Assembly (NCBI RefSeq): GCF_030409755.1
Contig: NZ_JAUFQE010000002.1
Span: 2,666,001-2,730,000, forward strand
Origin: Vibrio lentus
GTDB taxonomy: Bacteria; Pseudomonadota; Gammaproteobacteria; Enterobacterales; Vibrionaceae
Length of the DNA: 64,000 bases
Direction of reading: 5' to 3'
Shown: positions 28,662-37,942 of the stretch, in pieces
Layout of the letters: the number at the start of each line of letters is the position of its first letter
How positions within the stretch are numbered: the first letter of the stretch is position 1
Translations under genes and position numbers: made by a program
The notes under the pieces: generated by a model
What the model was told of the DNA's origin: nothing
Database searches by the model: none
The model's input: only the letters and a program-made list of their open reading frames with translations

Positions 28662-30638
28662 ATGAAAGTTGCAATGAAACCTTTGTCATTGGCTGTACTT
28701 GCGGGTCTTGGTTTGACTCTAGCAGGCTGCACAACAACACCAGATACCGATGAAGTGATTAAATTACGTGTCGTAGAAACGACGGATATCCATACCAACC
28801 TAATGGATTACGACTACTACAAAGACAAGCCATCGAAAAAAATCGGCTTAGCACGTACTGCAACTCTAGTAAAAGAAGCTCAAAGCGAAGTAACCAACAG
28901 CGTATTAGTTGATAACGGTGACTTGCTGCAAGGTAGCCCAATGGGTGACTACATGGCAGACAAAGGCATCGAAGCGGGCGAAGTTCACCCTGCATACAAA
29001 GCAATGAATCAACTAAGCTACGACGCTGCAAACCTAGGTAACCACGAATTCAACTACGGTCTTGAGTTCCTAGAAGAGTCTATCAACGACGCTGATTTCC
29101 CATACATCAGTGCTAACGTTTACGACGCAGAAACCAAAGAACACTACTTCACGCCATACATCATCAAGACGCACATGTTTGAAGATACTGCTGGCGTAAA
29201 ACATGAAGTAAAAGTCGGCTACATCGGTTTTGTTCCACCACAAATCATGACGTGGGATAAGAAGAACCTTGAAGGCAAAGTGATCGCTCGTGACATCATT
29301 GAGACAGCTAACGAGTTAGTGCCTCAAATGAAAGCGGAAGGCGCTGAAGTTATCGTTGCTATCCCTCACTCAGGCGTATCAACTGACCCGTACAAAAATG
29401 GCGAAGAGAACTCAACGTTCTACCTATCTGAAGTAGACGGCATTGATGCAATCGCATTCGGCCACTCTCACGCAGTGTTCCCTGGTAAAGGTTTTGATGA
29501 CATTCAAGGCATCGACAACGAAACTGGCACAATGAACGGCGTTGCGGCAGTAATGCCAGGTCGTTGGGGTAGCCACGTTGGTGTTATGGATCTAACACTT
29601 GCACAAAAAGACGGTAAGTGGGAAGTCGTTAAAGGCCAATCAGAAGCGCGTCCGATCTACGACAAAATCGAGAAGAAATCTCTTGCTGCCGCTGATGAAG
29701 GCATCGTAACAGCACTAGAAAAAGACCACGCTGGTACTCGTGAGTTTGTTAACCAACCGATTGGTAAAGCAGACGATGTGATGTACAGCTTCTTATCTCT
29801 AGTACAAGACGATCCAACAGTTCAAATCGTTAACCTTGCACAGAAAGATTACGTTGAACAGTTCATCCAAGGTGACCCAGACCTAGATGGTACGCCAGTA
29901 CTTTCAGCAGCTGCACCATTCAAGGCCGGTGGCCGTAAGAATGACCCAGCGAACTTCACTGAAGTTGAATCTGGCCAACTGACATTCCGTAACGCAGCTG
30001 ACCTGTACCTTTACCCGAACACGCTAGTCGCGATGAAGGTAACAGGCCACGAAGTAAAAGAGTGGCTTGAATGTTCTGCTGGTCAGTTCAACCAAGTGGA
30101 TGTTAACTCAACAGCACCACAACAGTTGATCGAGTGGGATAACTTCCGCACTTACAACTTCGATGTTATCGACGGTGTTGATTACCAAATCGACGTAACT
30201 CAACCTGCGAAATACGATGCAAACTGTAAAGTCGTTAACCCTGACTCACAGCGTATCGTTGGCCTAACTTACCAAGGTAAGCCAATTGACATGAAGCAAG
30301 ACTTCCTGATCGCAACCAACAACTACCGTGCATACAGTGCTAAGTTCCCAGGTACCGGTGAAGACTTCATCGCATTTGATGCACCAGATGAAAACCGTAC
30401 TGTTCTTGCGAACTACATCTCTCGCGTAAGCAAAGAGCAAGGTCAAGTTAGCCCAACGGCTGATAACAACTGGTCATTTGCGCCAATCAAAACGGATAAC
30501 AAACTAGATATCCGCTTTGAAACATCTCCAAGCGACAAAGCGGCAGAGTTCATCAAAGAAAAGGGTCAATACCCGATGAAACGTGTTGCGACTGACGATG
30601 TTGGTTTTGCTGTTTACCAGATTGACCTAACTAAATAG
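28662..30638 (+). CDS. cpdB: 2',3'-cyclic-nucleotide phosphodiesterase / 3'-nucleotidase CpdB, lipoprotein form
   Basis: 658 residues. The metallophosphatase domain starts with [17 protein letters not shown] and includes [18 protein letters not shown] and the [10 protein letters not shown] motif; the C-terminal 5'-nucleotidase domain includes [17 protein letters not shown]. It converts 2',3'-cyclic nucleotides and 3'-nucleotides to nucleosides outside the inner membrane. Unlike E. coli CpdB, which is soluble periplasmic, the N-terminus is a lipoprotein signal with lipobox LAGC (Cys at about residue 23). Single gene with its own terminator. Confidence 0.93.
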   Translation: MKVAMKPLSLAVLAGLGLTLAGCTTTPDTDEVIKLRVVETTDIHTNLMDYDYYKDKPSKKIGLARTATLVKEAQSEVTNSVLVDNGDLLQGSPMGDYMADKGIEAGEVHPAYKAMNQLSYDAANLGNHEFNYGLEFLEESINDADFPYISANVYDAETKEHYFTPYIIKTHMFEDTAGVKHEVKVGYIGFVPPQIMTWDKKNLEGKVIARDIIETANELVPQMKAEGAEVIVAIPHSGVSTDPYKNGEENSTFYLSEVDGIDAIAFGHSHAVFPGKGFDDIQGIDNETGTMNGVAAVMPGRWGSHVGVMDLTLAQKDGKWEVVKGQSEARPIYDKIEKKSLAAADEGIVTALEKDHAGTREFVNQPIGKADDVMYSFLSLVQDDPTVQIVNLAQKDYVEQFIQGDPDLDGTPVLSAAAPFKAGGRKNDPANFTEVESGQLTFRNAADLYLYPNTLVAMKVTGHEVKEWLECSAGQFNQVDVNSTAPQQLIEWDNFRTYNFDVIDGVDYQIDVTQPAKYDANCKVVNPDSQRIVGLTYQGKPIDMKQDFLIATNNYRAYSAKFPGTGEDFIAFDAPDENRTVLANYISRVSKEQGQVSPTADNNWSFAPIKTDNKLDIRFETSPSDKAAEFIKEKGQYPMKRVATDDVGFAVYQIDLTK

Positions 30639-30667
30639 ATTACCCAGTAATCCATAGTTAACGTTCT

Positions 30668-30702
30668 GAAAGGCTGAGTTTAACGACTCAGCCTTTTTCT
30701 TT
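30668..30702 (+). terminator. Rho-independent terminator of cpdB
   Basis: Stem AAAGGCTGAGT / ACTCAGCCTTT around a TTAACG loop, followed by a T-rich tail (TTTCTTTTG). Confidence 0.9.
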
Positions 30703-30922
30703 TGTTATTTATAAATCGAATCCACTGCCCTATTTTTCTCACCGTAAACACCCGCTAATTCAATACCCAAACAGCACGACTCAAACCGTCAATCGATTTA
30801 AGTCCCCACAAAAAAACACTAATCAGCTGTAAGTTTTTCTCTGCTCCTCCTGTCTATTTAATTTACTACACTCAATGAATGGCCAATAAGCCATTCATCT
30901 ATAGGATAGATAAGGGTATTTG

Positions 30923-31510
30923 ATGAGCACCGTCGAGAGTATTCAAGCATGGTTAAATACAGGAGAAGAATCGCTGCTATGGCTGATGCTTGGCATTATC
31001 GCGCTTTCTTACTTGCTTGAAGATCTGGCGATTGTTACAGCGGCAGGTTTAGCAACTCAAGAGTTCATGCTTCCTCAATATGCGTTGCTTGCCATTTTCA
31101 TCGGCATTGCCACAGGTGATCTCGGTCTCTATTACCTAGGTAAATCAGGACGTTATTTCCGAGGCGTTCGTTACAAAGCCCTCACCAACCGATACTTTCG
31201 TGCACTTCGCACTAAATTACGTCAAAACGCTTTCAGCAGTCTTTTTGTCATCCGCTTTATTCCCGGGCTTCGTACCGTCGGTTTTACCTTAAGTGGCTTT
31301 TTCGCAATCCCACTGCCTACTTTCCTGTTTGCCGTTATTAGTGCCACTGCGCTCTGGACTGGCATTGTCTTCTCTGCCATCTACTATTTAGGGACATCAG
31401 CGTGGCTGCAAGCCTCTGAATATCAATGGATCATCATCCCGTGTGCCATCGCTTTGCTGTTTATCGGCAATCAATTAATGAATAGAACCTACTCTAGAGG
31501 ATTATCATGA
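30923..31510 (+). CDS. DedA-family membrane protein, first gene of a seven-gene operon
   Basis: The ATG at 30923 follows AAGGG at good spacing; a TTG three bases earlier is also in frame. 195 residues with five or so hydrophobic segments and the DedA/SNARE-associated core (GIATGDLGLYYLGKSGRYFRG and RFIPGLRTVGFTLSGFF, with the conserved Arg and Gly residues). DedA proteins include undecaprenyl-phosphate and phospholipid flippases; some act in envelope stress. Its stop overlaps the next ATG by four bases. Inner membrane. Confidence 0.87.
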   Translation: MSTVESIQAWLNTGEESLLWLMLGIIALSYLLEDLAIVTAAGLATQEFMLPQYALLAIFIGIATGDLGLYYLGKSGRYFRGVRYKALTNRYFRALRTKLRQNAFSSLFVIRFIPGLRTVGFTLSGFFAIPLPTFLFAVISATALWTGIVFSAIYYLGTSAWLQASEYQWIIIPCAIALLFIGNQLMNRTYSRGLS

Positions 31511-32052
31511 GTTCACCGCAAGATATTCGCATCATTCCAGCACATCAAATCAATGCAGGCATGCCCTTGCTTGAAAAAGATACCGTGCGCAGTGTCTCTC
31601 CTTATGAGTTTCTTCCAACTTGGTTCTTCTACACGCCAGTGGTGATTCAAAGCCTGATGCAAGGGTTACGGCACTTTGACTGGGCGCTACCGCTCATCGC
31701 CAACCCGAGTATTAAGTTAAGCGGTATGGTAGGCGAATCAAAACACGAGATACTGAGCCTTGCCGGATCATCGAGTCAGCGTTGGATCTCTCCGTTTATC
31801 ACCTTAACCAAAACGGATCTTAGCAGTAAGAAACAAGCCGAAGATGCGCGCAGCGCACTCATACAGTCGGATCTCGATTTCCCGATTGTGGCCAAACCGG
31901 ATCTTGGTTGTCGAGGTGTTGGCGTTAAGCTGATCAACACACAAGATCAACTTGAGCAGTATGTTGAATCTTTCCCAAATAATGCTCGCTTTCTATTGCA
32001 AGAAAAGGCGCCTTATCAAGCCGAAGCGGGTGTTTTCTATGTTCGCTACCCA

Positions 32053-32675
32053 AAAAAAATATCCGCCTTCTTAGAAGGCGGTTTTGCTTTATAACCCCCT
32101 AAAAGGGGGCGTCCGCGCTATCAGTTCTTCAATAACTGTAATTGTTGTTCATACTCTATGTCCTGCTTATCTTGGTGTCGTACATATCGCCGAATGACTT
32201 CTTCATTCACACCGACCGTATCTACAAAATACCCTCTAGCCCAAAAGTGATTTCCCCATAATTTCTTACGTATATGTGGGAATCTATTGAAAAGTCGAAT
32301 TGCTGTTCGGCCTTTTAAAACTCCTAACAAACTCGATACTGATAACTTGGGAGGAATAATGACAACAAGATGAACATGATCTGGTTGAACATTTAATTCT
32401 AAAACTTCGCAGTCTTTCATATTGCACAAAATATAGATTGAACGATAAAGCTCCTTTCCTACCTTATCTTTCAAAATCTTATATCTGTACTTTGGAGTCC
32501 AAACTATATGGTATTTGCAACGCCAATAGACATGTGATGAACTTCTGTAATCGCCCATGTGGTTGTTTCCTCTTACTTGTGGTGAATAAGAGGTTACTTC
32601 TAACATGGGCACTTCTTCAGGCTATAGCCTCAAGGAACAATCACCACCGCCCTAGGCGGTGGTTTTGAGGAGCCA
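32053..32675 (-). mobile_element. IS200-type insertion sequence (IS200/IS605 family)
   Basis: A single intact Y1 transposase gene is framed by subterminal hairpins and no terminal inverted repeats, the IS200 plan. On the right (the transposase 5' side) is a 9-base stem ACCACCGCC / GGCGGTGGT at 32643-32662; on the left are CCGCCTTC / GAAGGCGG at 32063-32081 and CCCCCTAAAAGGGGG at 32095-32109. Ends are inferred from where the host ATP-grasp frame breaks and resumes; each may be off by several bases because both flanks are A rich. No target duplication is expected for this family. Confidence 0.85.
32121..32558 (-). CDS. tnpA: IS200-family transposase TnpA (Y1 HUH)
   Basis: 145 residues from the ATG at 32558 (MGDYRSSSHVYWRCKYHIVW); the frame extends 18 codons further but this start matches the family and follows AAGAGG. 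HUH motif is HVHLVV, and the catalytic Tyr lies in the C-terminal helix near EEVIRRYVRHQDKQ. TnpA cuts and joins single-stranded ends of the element. The gene is complete, so the element may still be mobile. No tnpB accompanies it. Confidence 0.93.
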   Translation of the reverse strand: MGDYRSSSHVYWRCKYHIVWTPKYRYKILKDKVGKELYRSIYILCNMKDCEVLELNVQPDHVHLVVIIPPKLSVSSLLGVLKGRTAIRLFNRFPHIRKKLWGNHFWARGYFVDTVGVNEEVIRRYVRHQDKQDIEYEQQLQLLKN

Positions 32676-33281
32676 ATAAAAAGCAAGGCGAGATCATCTC
32701 GATCACACTCAAATACGCACCAATGGTGACGGGGAATGGTGCCTCAACACTCAAGCAGTTAATTGAAAATAGCCCGCGTGCTGGGCAGCTTAGTCACCTC
32801 TATCTACCGAGACATCAAGATAAATTAGATCAAGTGCTCGCAGAGGGCGAAGAGTTCCAACTCGCATTCGCAGGTAGCCATAGCCGTGGTTGTATCTTCC
32901 GAGACGGCAATCAATACATCACTCAGGCTTTAACTGAACGCTTAGATGAGATATTCGACGACTTCGATGGCTTTCACTTTGGTCGACTCGACGTCAAATT
33001 CAAGGACATGCACAGCCTAATGAACGGCGAGGACTTCACTATCCTTGAGGTCAATGGCGCAAGCAGTGAGGCCGGGCACATCTGGGATCGCAACACACCA
33101 TTGCGAGAGATATTTTCTACGCTACTCCTGCAATACCGCATTCTTTTTGATATTGGCGCTCAACAGAAACAAAGAGGCCACCAGCCTCCTTCTTTTAAGA
33201 GCTTATTTAACGCGTGGCAAGAAGAGCGACGTCTTGTTCAACAATATCCGACCACCGATTAACTTTGTACGAGGATCATGA

Positions 33282-33824
33282 ATGAACCCCATAGCCCAAC
33301 CGAGCGCCCTCACCTCTCTCTCTCCTAGTATCAAGGGAGCGGTAGAGATATTGAATCAGGGTTTAGAGTTTTTGTTAGCCATATCTGACAGCGACTATCT
33401 GACACGAGCAAAGCCGCACGTCACAAGTTCTATTGGTGAGCATACTCGTCACACGCTCGATCTTTTTCACGCTCTGATTTTAAAAGAGAATGCGACCGTT
33501 GATTACAACACTCGTCGTCGTGGTCACCCTGTCGAATTCGATAGGTCGATTGCGTTGAAAGAGATCCATTACGTGATCAACTGGCTTGAACGATTAGACC
33601 GTAGAGATCTCGAAGCGCCTATCATGATCCAAACCGAAGTTTCGATGGATACACAAGTATTTGCCAGCCTGCCTTCTACGCTAGAAAGAGAGGTTACCTT
33701 TGCTGCGCTGCACGCCAATCATCATTACGCGATGATCAAAGTGATCACGACCTTTCTTGATGTCGAAACATGCAACACCTTTGGTTATGCCCCAACCACC
33801 AGCAGCTATTTGAGGGAGCAATAA
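33282..33824 (+). CDS. DinB-like four-helix protein
   Basis: 180 residues, soluble, mostly helical. It shows the spaced histidines of the DinB/YfiT metal site: IGEHTRHTLDLFHAL near residue 50 and ALHANHHYAM near residue 148. Such proteins are often metal-dependent thiol transferases or of unknown activity. The ATG at 33282 has GAGG seven bases upstream. It lies 19 bases after the broken ATP-grasp gene and two bases before the next start, so it belongs to the same transcript. Confidence 0.78.
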   Translation: MNPIAQPSALTSLSPSIKGAVEILNQGLEFLLAISDSDYLTRAKPHVTSSIGEHTRHTLDLFHALILKENATVDYNTRRRGHPVEFDRSIALKEIHYVINWLERLDRRDLEAPIMIQTEVSMDTQVFASLPSTLEREVTFAALHANHHYAMIKVITTFLDVETCNTFGYAPTTSSYLREQ

Positions 33825-33826
33825 TC

Positions 33827-34576
33827 ATGTGTTCAGTATCTTGGCTACTTGAAGACAATGGCTATCAGGTCTTCTTTAATCGTGATGAACAAAAGACACG
33901 TGCACTGGCGATGCCACCTAAACAATATCGAGTTAACGGCGTCGATATCATCATGCCACTCGACCCAACCGGTGGTGGTAGCTGGATCAGTATCAATGAG
34001 TTCGGGCTTTCGTTATGCCTACTCAATAACTATCAAGGCATCGTACCTGATGGCCTTTTAGTCAGCCGTGGTTTGTTACTCAAGAACCTATCATCGAGTC
34101 GTAATATCAGTCAGCTCTCTGAAGCATTTCATAAGCTCGACCTGCACTCTTTTGCCCCATTTACCTTGCTGGCTTTCGCGCCGAACTTAACTCAACACCA
34201 TGGTTTGGTTATCGCCTATATGTGGGATGGCATTCAACAAAAAATAGTCGAAACCGATTCTCCACTGTTCTCATCCGGTGTTGATTTAGAGCGAGTACAA
34301 GCCTATCGACAAGCAAAATACGATCAGCTTATGGCAACGGGTAAGAATCAACAGAACTTACTTCAGTTTCACTCTCACCATCACAGCGAACAACCTCATT
34401 TAGCGACCTGTATGCATCGTGAAGACGCGCACACAGTGAGCTTTACACACTTACGCAATCTACACGGCCAAGCCTCGATGCTTTACGCACCCGGCTCGCC
34501 TTGTGAACCCATTAAACCATGCCAGATAAATCAACAGCGTTTTACCTTCGATTTATCACCAGCAATCAATCTATAG
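33827..34576 (+). CDS. NRDE/TANGO2-family protein
   Basis: The listed frame is longer, but the ATG at 33827 follows GAGGGAGC and begins MCSVSWLLEDNGYQVFFNRDEQ, which places the initiator Met-Cys and the NRDE motif (FNRDEQK) as in TANGO2 homologues. 249 residues. A second conserved stretch is GGGSWISINEFGLSLCLLNNYQ. Cys2 could act as an N-terminal nucleophile after Met removal. TANGO2 is linked to heme and lipid handling in eukaryotes; the bacterial function is unknown. Confidence 0.82.
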   Translation: MCSVSWLLEDNGYQVFFNRDEQKTRALAMPPKQYRVNGVDIIMPLDPTGGGSWISINEFGLSLCLLNNYQGIVPDGLLVSRGLLLKNLSSSRNISQLSEAFHKLDLHSFAPFTLLAFAPNLTQHHGLVIAYMWDGIQQKIVETDSPLFSSGVDLERVQAYRQAKYDQLMATGKNQQNLLQFHSHHHSEQPHLATCMHREDAHTVSFTHLRNLHGQASMLYAPGSPCEPIKPCQINQQRFTFDLSPAINL

Positions 34577-34588
34577 ATGGAGTCCATC

Positions 34589-35026
34589 ATGAGAAAACTA
34601 TTAACCATGGTCATGCTACTTGTTAGCCCATATGTATTTGCCGCCGATGAAATCTACACCGGATTCTTTAGCAGCAAGGCGCTCGATGGCTACGACACTG
34701 TGGCTTATTTCACTTCAGGTAAGCCTATTGAAGGCAGTAAAAAATTCAGCACCGAGTACAAGGGCGCGGACTGGTATTTTTCTTCTGAAAAGAATCTGAC
34801 TTTATTTGTTAATAATCCTGAAAAATATGCCCCTCAATATGGTGGTTATTGCGCTTGGGCTGTTTCAGCAAAAAGTGATTTTGCACCCGGTGACCCGAAT
34901 CAATGGACAATTGTTGATAACAAGCTTTACCTCAACTACGACCAAGAGATTAAACAGCGTTGGGAACAAGACCGAGCACAACATATTCAAAAAGCCGACA
35001 CCGTTTGGCCGCAACTGATCAAATAA
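34589..35026 (+). CDS. YHS-domain periplasmic protein
   Basis: The start at 34589 has TGGAG at good spacing; the in-frame ATG 12 bases earlier contains that site. 145 residues with a signal peptide (MRKLLTMVMLLVSPYVFA). The YHS domain reads LDGYDTVAYFTSGKPIEGS and PEKYAPQYGGYCAWAVS, with a single Cys in the place where YHS domains often bind metal. Secreted to the periplasm. Twelve bases after the NRDE gene. Confidence 0.82.
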   Translation: MRKLLTMVMLLVSPYVFAADEIYTGFFSSKALDGYDTVAYFTSGKPIEGSKKFSTEYKGADWYFSSEKNLTLFVNNPEKYAPQYGGYCAWAVSAKSDFAPGDPNQWTIVDNKLYLNYDQEIKQRWEQDRAQHIQKADTVWPQLIK

Positions 35027-35036
35027 GGGAATAACC

Positions 35037-35480
35037 ATGACATTCACTCCAGCTAAACATATCCCTGCGGCATTTATTGCGTTTGTGTTCATTCAGTCGC
35101 TATTTTTTAAGTTCACCGGCTCATACGAAACTGAGCATATCTTTGGCACCTTGGCGACATGGTCTGGCTTAAGTTGGTTCGGTTCATTTGGCGGCTACTT
35201 GATTGGGTTCGCTGAATTGATTGCGGCTATTTTGCTGTTTACTCGTTGGCATGGCCTAGGTGCCATCATAAGTGTGGGAATTATGAGTGGCGCTATTTTC
35301 TTCCACCTGTTTACGCCGCTCGGTATTCAAATGCCTGAGTTTAATGCAGCGGGTGAAATTGTTGGTTATGACGGCGGATTACTGTTTGGTATGGCATGCC
35401 TAGTGTGGCTGTGCGGTGCATTTTTAAGTGTGAAAGATTTCAAGAATCAAGACGGTTTCCTAAACAACTTTAGTCAATAA
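35037..35480 (+). CDS. DoxX-like small membrane protein
   Basis: 147 residues with four hydrophobic segments. The first carries FIQSLFFKFTGS and the second GFAELIAAILLFTRWHGLGA, the pattern of DoxX-type proteins. These are four-helix inner-membrane proteins of uncertain redox or quinone-linked role. It follows the YHS gene by ten bases and precedes the acyltransferase gene by twelve. Confidence 0.8.
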   Translation: MTFTPAKHIPAAFIAFVFIQSLFFKFTGSYETEHIFGTLATWSGLSWFGSFGGYLIGFAELIAAILLFTRWHGLGAIISVGIMSGAIFFHLFTPLGIQMPEFNAAGEIVGYDGGLLFGMACLVWLCGAFLSVKDFKNQDGFLNNFSQ

Positions 35481-35492
35481 GGTAGCTTCATT

Positions 35493-37247
35493 ATGATTGA
35501 TAGTCCTTTTCGTTTACCACGTTACACGCCTTTTGGTTTAGGTGAGTCTGTTGTCGAGTGGGCAACTGGGCTATCTAAACTAGATAAACTCTATCAAGAT
35601 AGACCTGATGAGTTGTCTAGTTTTGAATTCATGCATCACACCCTATCGGCTTTGAATATCGACTATTCTGTTTCCGCAGGCGCCACTGATAATATTCCTG
35701 AGGAAGGATCCGTAGTCATTGTAGCTAACCACCCGCTTGGCGCGATTGAAGGTGTGATCCTTGCTGATCTCGTAGGATCGGTAAGGAAGGATGTAAAGGT
35801 GTTAGCGAATGAACTGCTCAAGCGACTGCCTGAACTGGACGATCTTTTCATCGGGGTCGATGTCTTTAATAGTAAAGAATCGAAACGCACCAACGCTAAA
35901 GCCATTCGAGATGCCAATCGTCATTTGGCAGACGGTGGACTGTTGATTGTGTTCCCTGCTGGCGAAGTATCGAGTTACCGTAAAGGGGCAAAAACACTGA
36001 CAGATATCGAATGGAGTAAATCGGTTGCCAAGTTTGTTAAGCGTCATCAGGCCACTACGGTTCCTATCTTTATCAATGGTAAAAACAGCGAGCTTTTCTA
36101 TCAAGCCGGACGAGTTCATCCACTGCTAAGAACGGCTTTACTTGGGCGTGAACTTCTTAATAAACGAGCGACTACCATCTCTATCTCTATCGGCTCTTCA
36201 ATCCCATACTCAGAGATAAAATCGTTTGAACAAGAAATGGATATCGTCAACTATCTGCGACTCAATACCTATCTGATGAGTCAACAAGATAGCCCTAGCA
36301 CGCCAGTCCATGCGCCCTCTTTTGACACTCAGGTTATTGCGCCTATTCCATCAGAAGTACTCTCTATAGAAGTCGCGTCACTGCCTCAAGAAATGAGATT
36401 ACTTGAACAGGGAGATTTTGAGGTGTATTGCACACCAAGCCAGTCGATCCCCAATTTAATGCGCGAGATTGGTCGAGTAAGAGAAGAGAGCTTTAGAGAG
36501 GTCGGCGAAGGCAGCGGGCTTGCCTGTGATTTAGATGAGTATGACCTTTACTACCATCAACTGTTTGTGTGGAACAAAGCTAAGGCTGAACTGGTCGGGG
36601 CGTACCGACTTGGTATGGTCGACAAGTTGATCGCTGAGCACGGGCTTGATCAACTCTATTCCCGCAGTCTGTTTAACTACAATCAAGAATTCATCGATAC
36701 CTTAGACAACAGTATCGAGCTTGGGCGTTCTGTAGTGAGCAAGCCTTATCAAAAGAGCCTTAACTCACTATTACTATTGTGGAAAGGTATCGCGGCCTTC
36801 GTGTATCGTCACCCTCAATACACTCACCTATTCGGCCCAGTCAGTATCAGTAATGATTACAGCCACAATGCGCGCCTGTTGATCGCGACCACCTTATCAA
36901 TCCACCATTATGATGAGGAAAAGGCTAATCTGGTTTCTCCTTCTTCACCGCTCAATACCAGTAGTCATGTGTTCTGGCAAAATCACCTGTTATCGTCATT
37001 GGCGAGTGTTCCTCTGCTCTCTAAAGTATTAGCACGTATGGAGCAAGGAAAAGGCCTACCAGTACTACTGCGCCAGTATCTAGGGATGAACGGTAAGTTG
37101 GTGTGCTTTAACGTCGACCCATCATTTAATGATGCTCTGGATGGCTTGATTGTGGTTAACCTTAAGAAAGTACCACTGAAAACTCTTGGTAAATACATGG
37201 GTAGAGAACTTGCTCAAGATTATCTAGAACAGCACGCTCGACGCTGA
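35493..37247 (+). CDS. OlsF-like bifunctional acyltransferase (PlsC-like + GNAT-like)
   Basis: 584 residues in two domains. The N-terminal half (about 50-260) is a glycerolipid acyltransferase: VANHPLGAIEGV in the place of the H(x)nD motif (Glu rather than the usual Asp) and LIVFPAGEVSSY. The C-terminal half (about 300-560) is a GNAT-like N-acyltransferase (REESFREVGEGSGLACDLDEYD, LVGAYRLG, ELGRSVV). OlsF in Serratia has this two-domain order and makes ornithine lipid, with the C-terminal half doing the first, N-acylating step. Ornithine lipid synthesis here is a family-based prediction. Last gene of the operon. Confidence 0.8.
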   Translation: MIDSPFRLPRYTPFGLGESVVEWATGLSKLDKLYQDRPDELSSFEFMHHTLSALNIDYSVSAGATDNIPEEGSVVIVANHPLGAIEGVILADLVGSVRKDVKVLANELLKRLPELDDLFIGVDVFNSKESKRTNAKAIRDANRHLADGGLLIVFPAGEVSSYRKGAKTLTDIEWSKSVAKFVKRHQATTVPIFINGKNSELFYQAGRVHPLLRTALLGRELLNKRATTISISIGSSIPYSEIKSFEQEMDIVNYLRLNTYLMSQQDSPSTPVHAPSFDTQVIAPIPSEVLSIEVASLPQEMRLLEQGDFEVYCTPSQSIPNLMREIGRVREESFREVGEGSGLACDLDEYDLYYHQLFVWNKAKAELVGAYRLGMVDKLIAEHGLDQLYSRSLFNYNQEFIDTLDNSIELGRSVVSKPYQKSLNSLLLLWKGIAAFVYRHPQYTHLFGPVSISNDYSHNARLLIATTLSIHHYDEEKANLVSPSSPLNTSSHVFWQNHLLSSLASVPLLSKVLARMEQGKGLPVLLRQYLGMNGKLVCFNVDPSFNDALDGLIVVNLKKVPLKTLGKYMGRELAQDYLEQHARR

Positions 37248-37271
37248 TTTAGCCTGCTCTGTACCTATACT

Positions 37272-37303
37272 CAAATAAGTGCGATGATTTCGCCACTTAT
37301 TTG
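37272..37303. other. Inverted repeat upstream of the Crp/Fnr-type regulator
   Basis: Ten-base perfect arms CAAATAAGTG / CACTTATTTG around a 12-base loop, 16 bases before the ATG of the regulator gene. There is no T run, so it is a weak terminator candidate for the operon before it; it could equally be an operator. Confidence 0.6.
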
Positions 37304-37318
37304 GGTTAGGTTATTTCC

Positions 37319-37885
37319 ATGCACACCTCTTTTATCGAACAACTACAAAGCTTTGACTTCTCTGAAAGTCAGATTGAATCTCTATTAGCCGTCGCCAAGC
37401 CGCTTGAGCTACCCACTAGACACATCCTGATCAATCAAGGTGAAATGGCGAGTTCAATCTACTTTGTACTTGAAGGCTTGTGCCACGCTTGTTATCTCAC
37501 TAATGACGGTAAGCAATACAGCAAAGAGTTCTACTGGGAACAAGATTGGATTATCGGCTTTGAGAGTCTGATAAAAAGCCAAGCGTCCCCTTACCTGTTA
37601 GAAACACTCACACCAATTACTATGTTAGAACTGCCAATGAACGCGGTTATCGAGTGGCGCGCATCAAACAACCCTTTGTATTTAAAGTTATTAGAAACTC
37701 AACTGATGCATAAAGAAAACAAAGAACGCTTTATGCTGCTCTATACTCCCGAGCAACGCTATCAACTTTTCTGCGAACATTATCCCGACCTGGAACAGCG
37801 CTTGAACGACAACCAGATTGCCGCTTACCTAGGAATAACCGCGATAAGTCTGAGTAGAATTAAAGGTCGAATTAACAATAGTTAA
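37319..37885 (+). CDS. Crp/Fnr-family transcriptional regulator
   Basis: 188 residues: N-terminal cyclic-nucleotide-binding-type beta barrel (HILINQGEMASSIYFVLEG at about residues 39-57) and a C-terminal helix-turn-helix (NDNQIAAYLGITAISLSRIKG). It lacks the Cys set of FNR and the full cAMP-binding signature of CRP, so the ligand is unknown. It stands between the seven-gene operon and the GNAT gene; a regulatory link to either is possible but not shown. Confidence 0.85.
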   Translation: MHTSFIEQLQSFDFSESQIESLLAVAKPLELPTRHILINQGEMASSIYFVLEGLCHACYLTNDGKQYSKEFYWEQDWIIGFESLIKSQASPYLLETLTPITMLELPMNAVIEWRASNNPLYLKLLETQLMHKENKERFMLLYTPEQRYQLFCEHYPDLEQRLNDNQIAAYLGITAISLSRIKGRINNS

Positions 37886-37942
37886 TGCCAACAATCATCG
37901 CACATAGTACATTCAGAGCATCGATAACCTCTGGATGTAAAC

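Larger units (their letters stand above)
31507..33262 (+). pseudogene. ATP-grasp ligase gene split by an IS200-type insertion
   Basis: The 5' piece (31507 to about 32055) reads through VAKPDLGCRGVGVKL, the ATP-grasp Lys and Gly-rich loop, up to VFYVRYP; it then runs into the insertion and stops at 32094. The 3' piece resumes at about 32676 in the matching frame (KQGEIISITLKYAPMVTGNG) and carries FGRLDVKF and FTILEVNGASSE, the Mg2+-binding end of the fold. Removing the insert restores one frame of about 375 residues. It is in the family of peptide- or amino-acid-ligating ATP-grasp enzymes; substrate unknown. In this strain it is almost certainly inactive. Confidence 0.88.

Noticed and set aside
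32559..32612. N-terminal extension of the IS200 transposase
   Set aside because: The family start MGDYRSSSH with a nearby AAGAGG site fits better.
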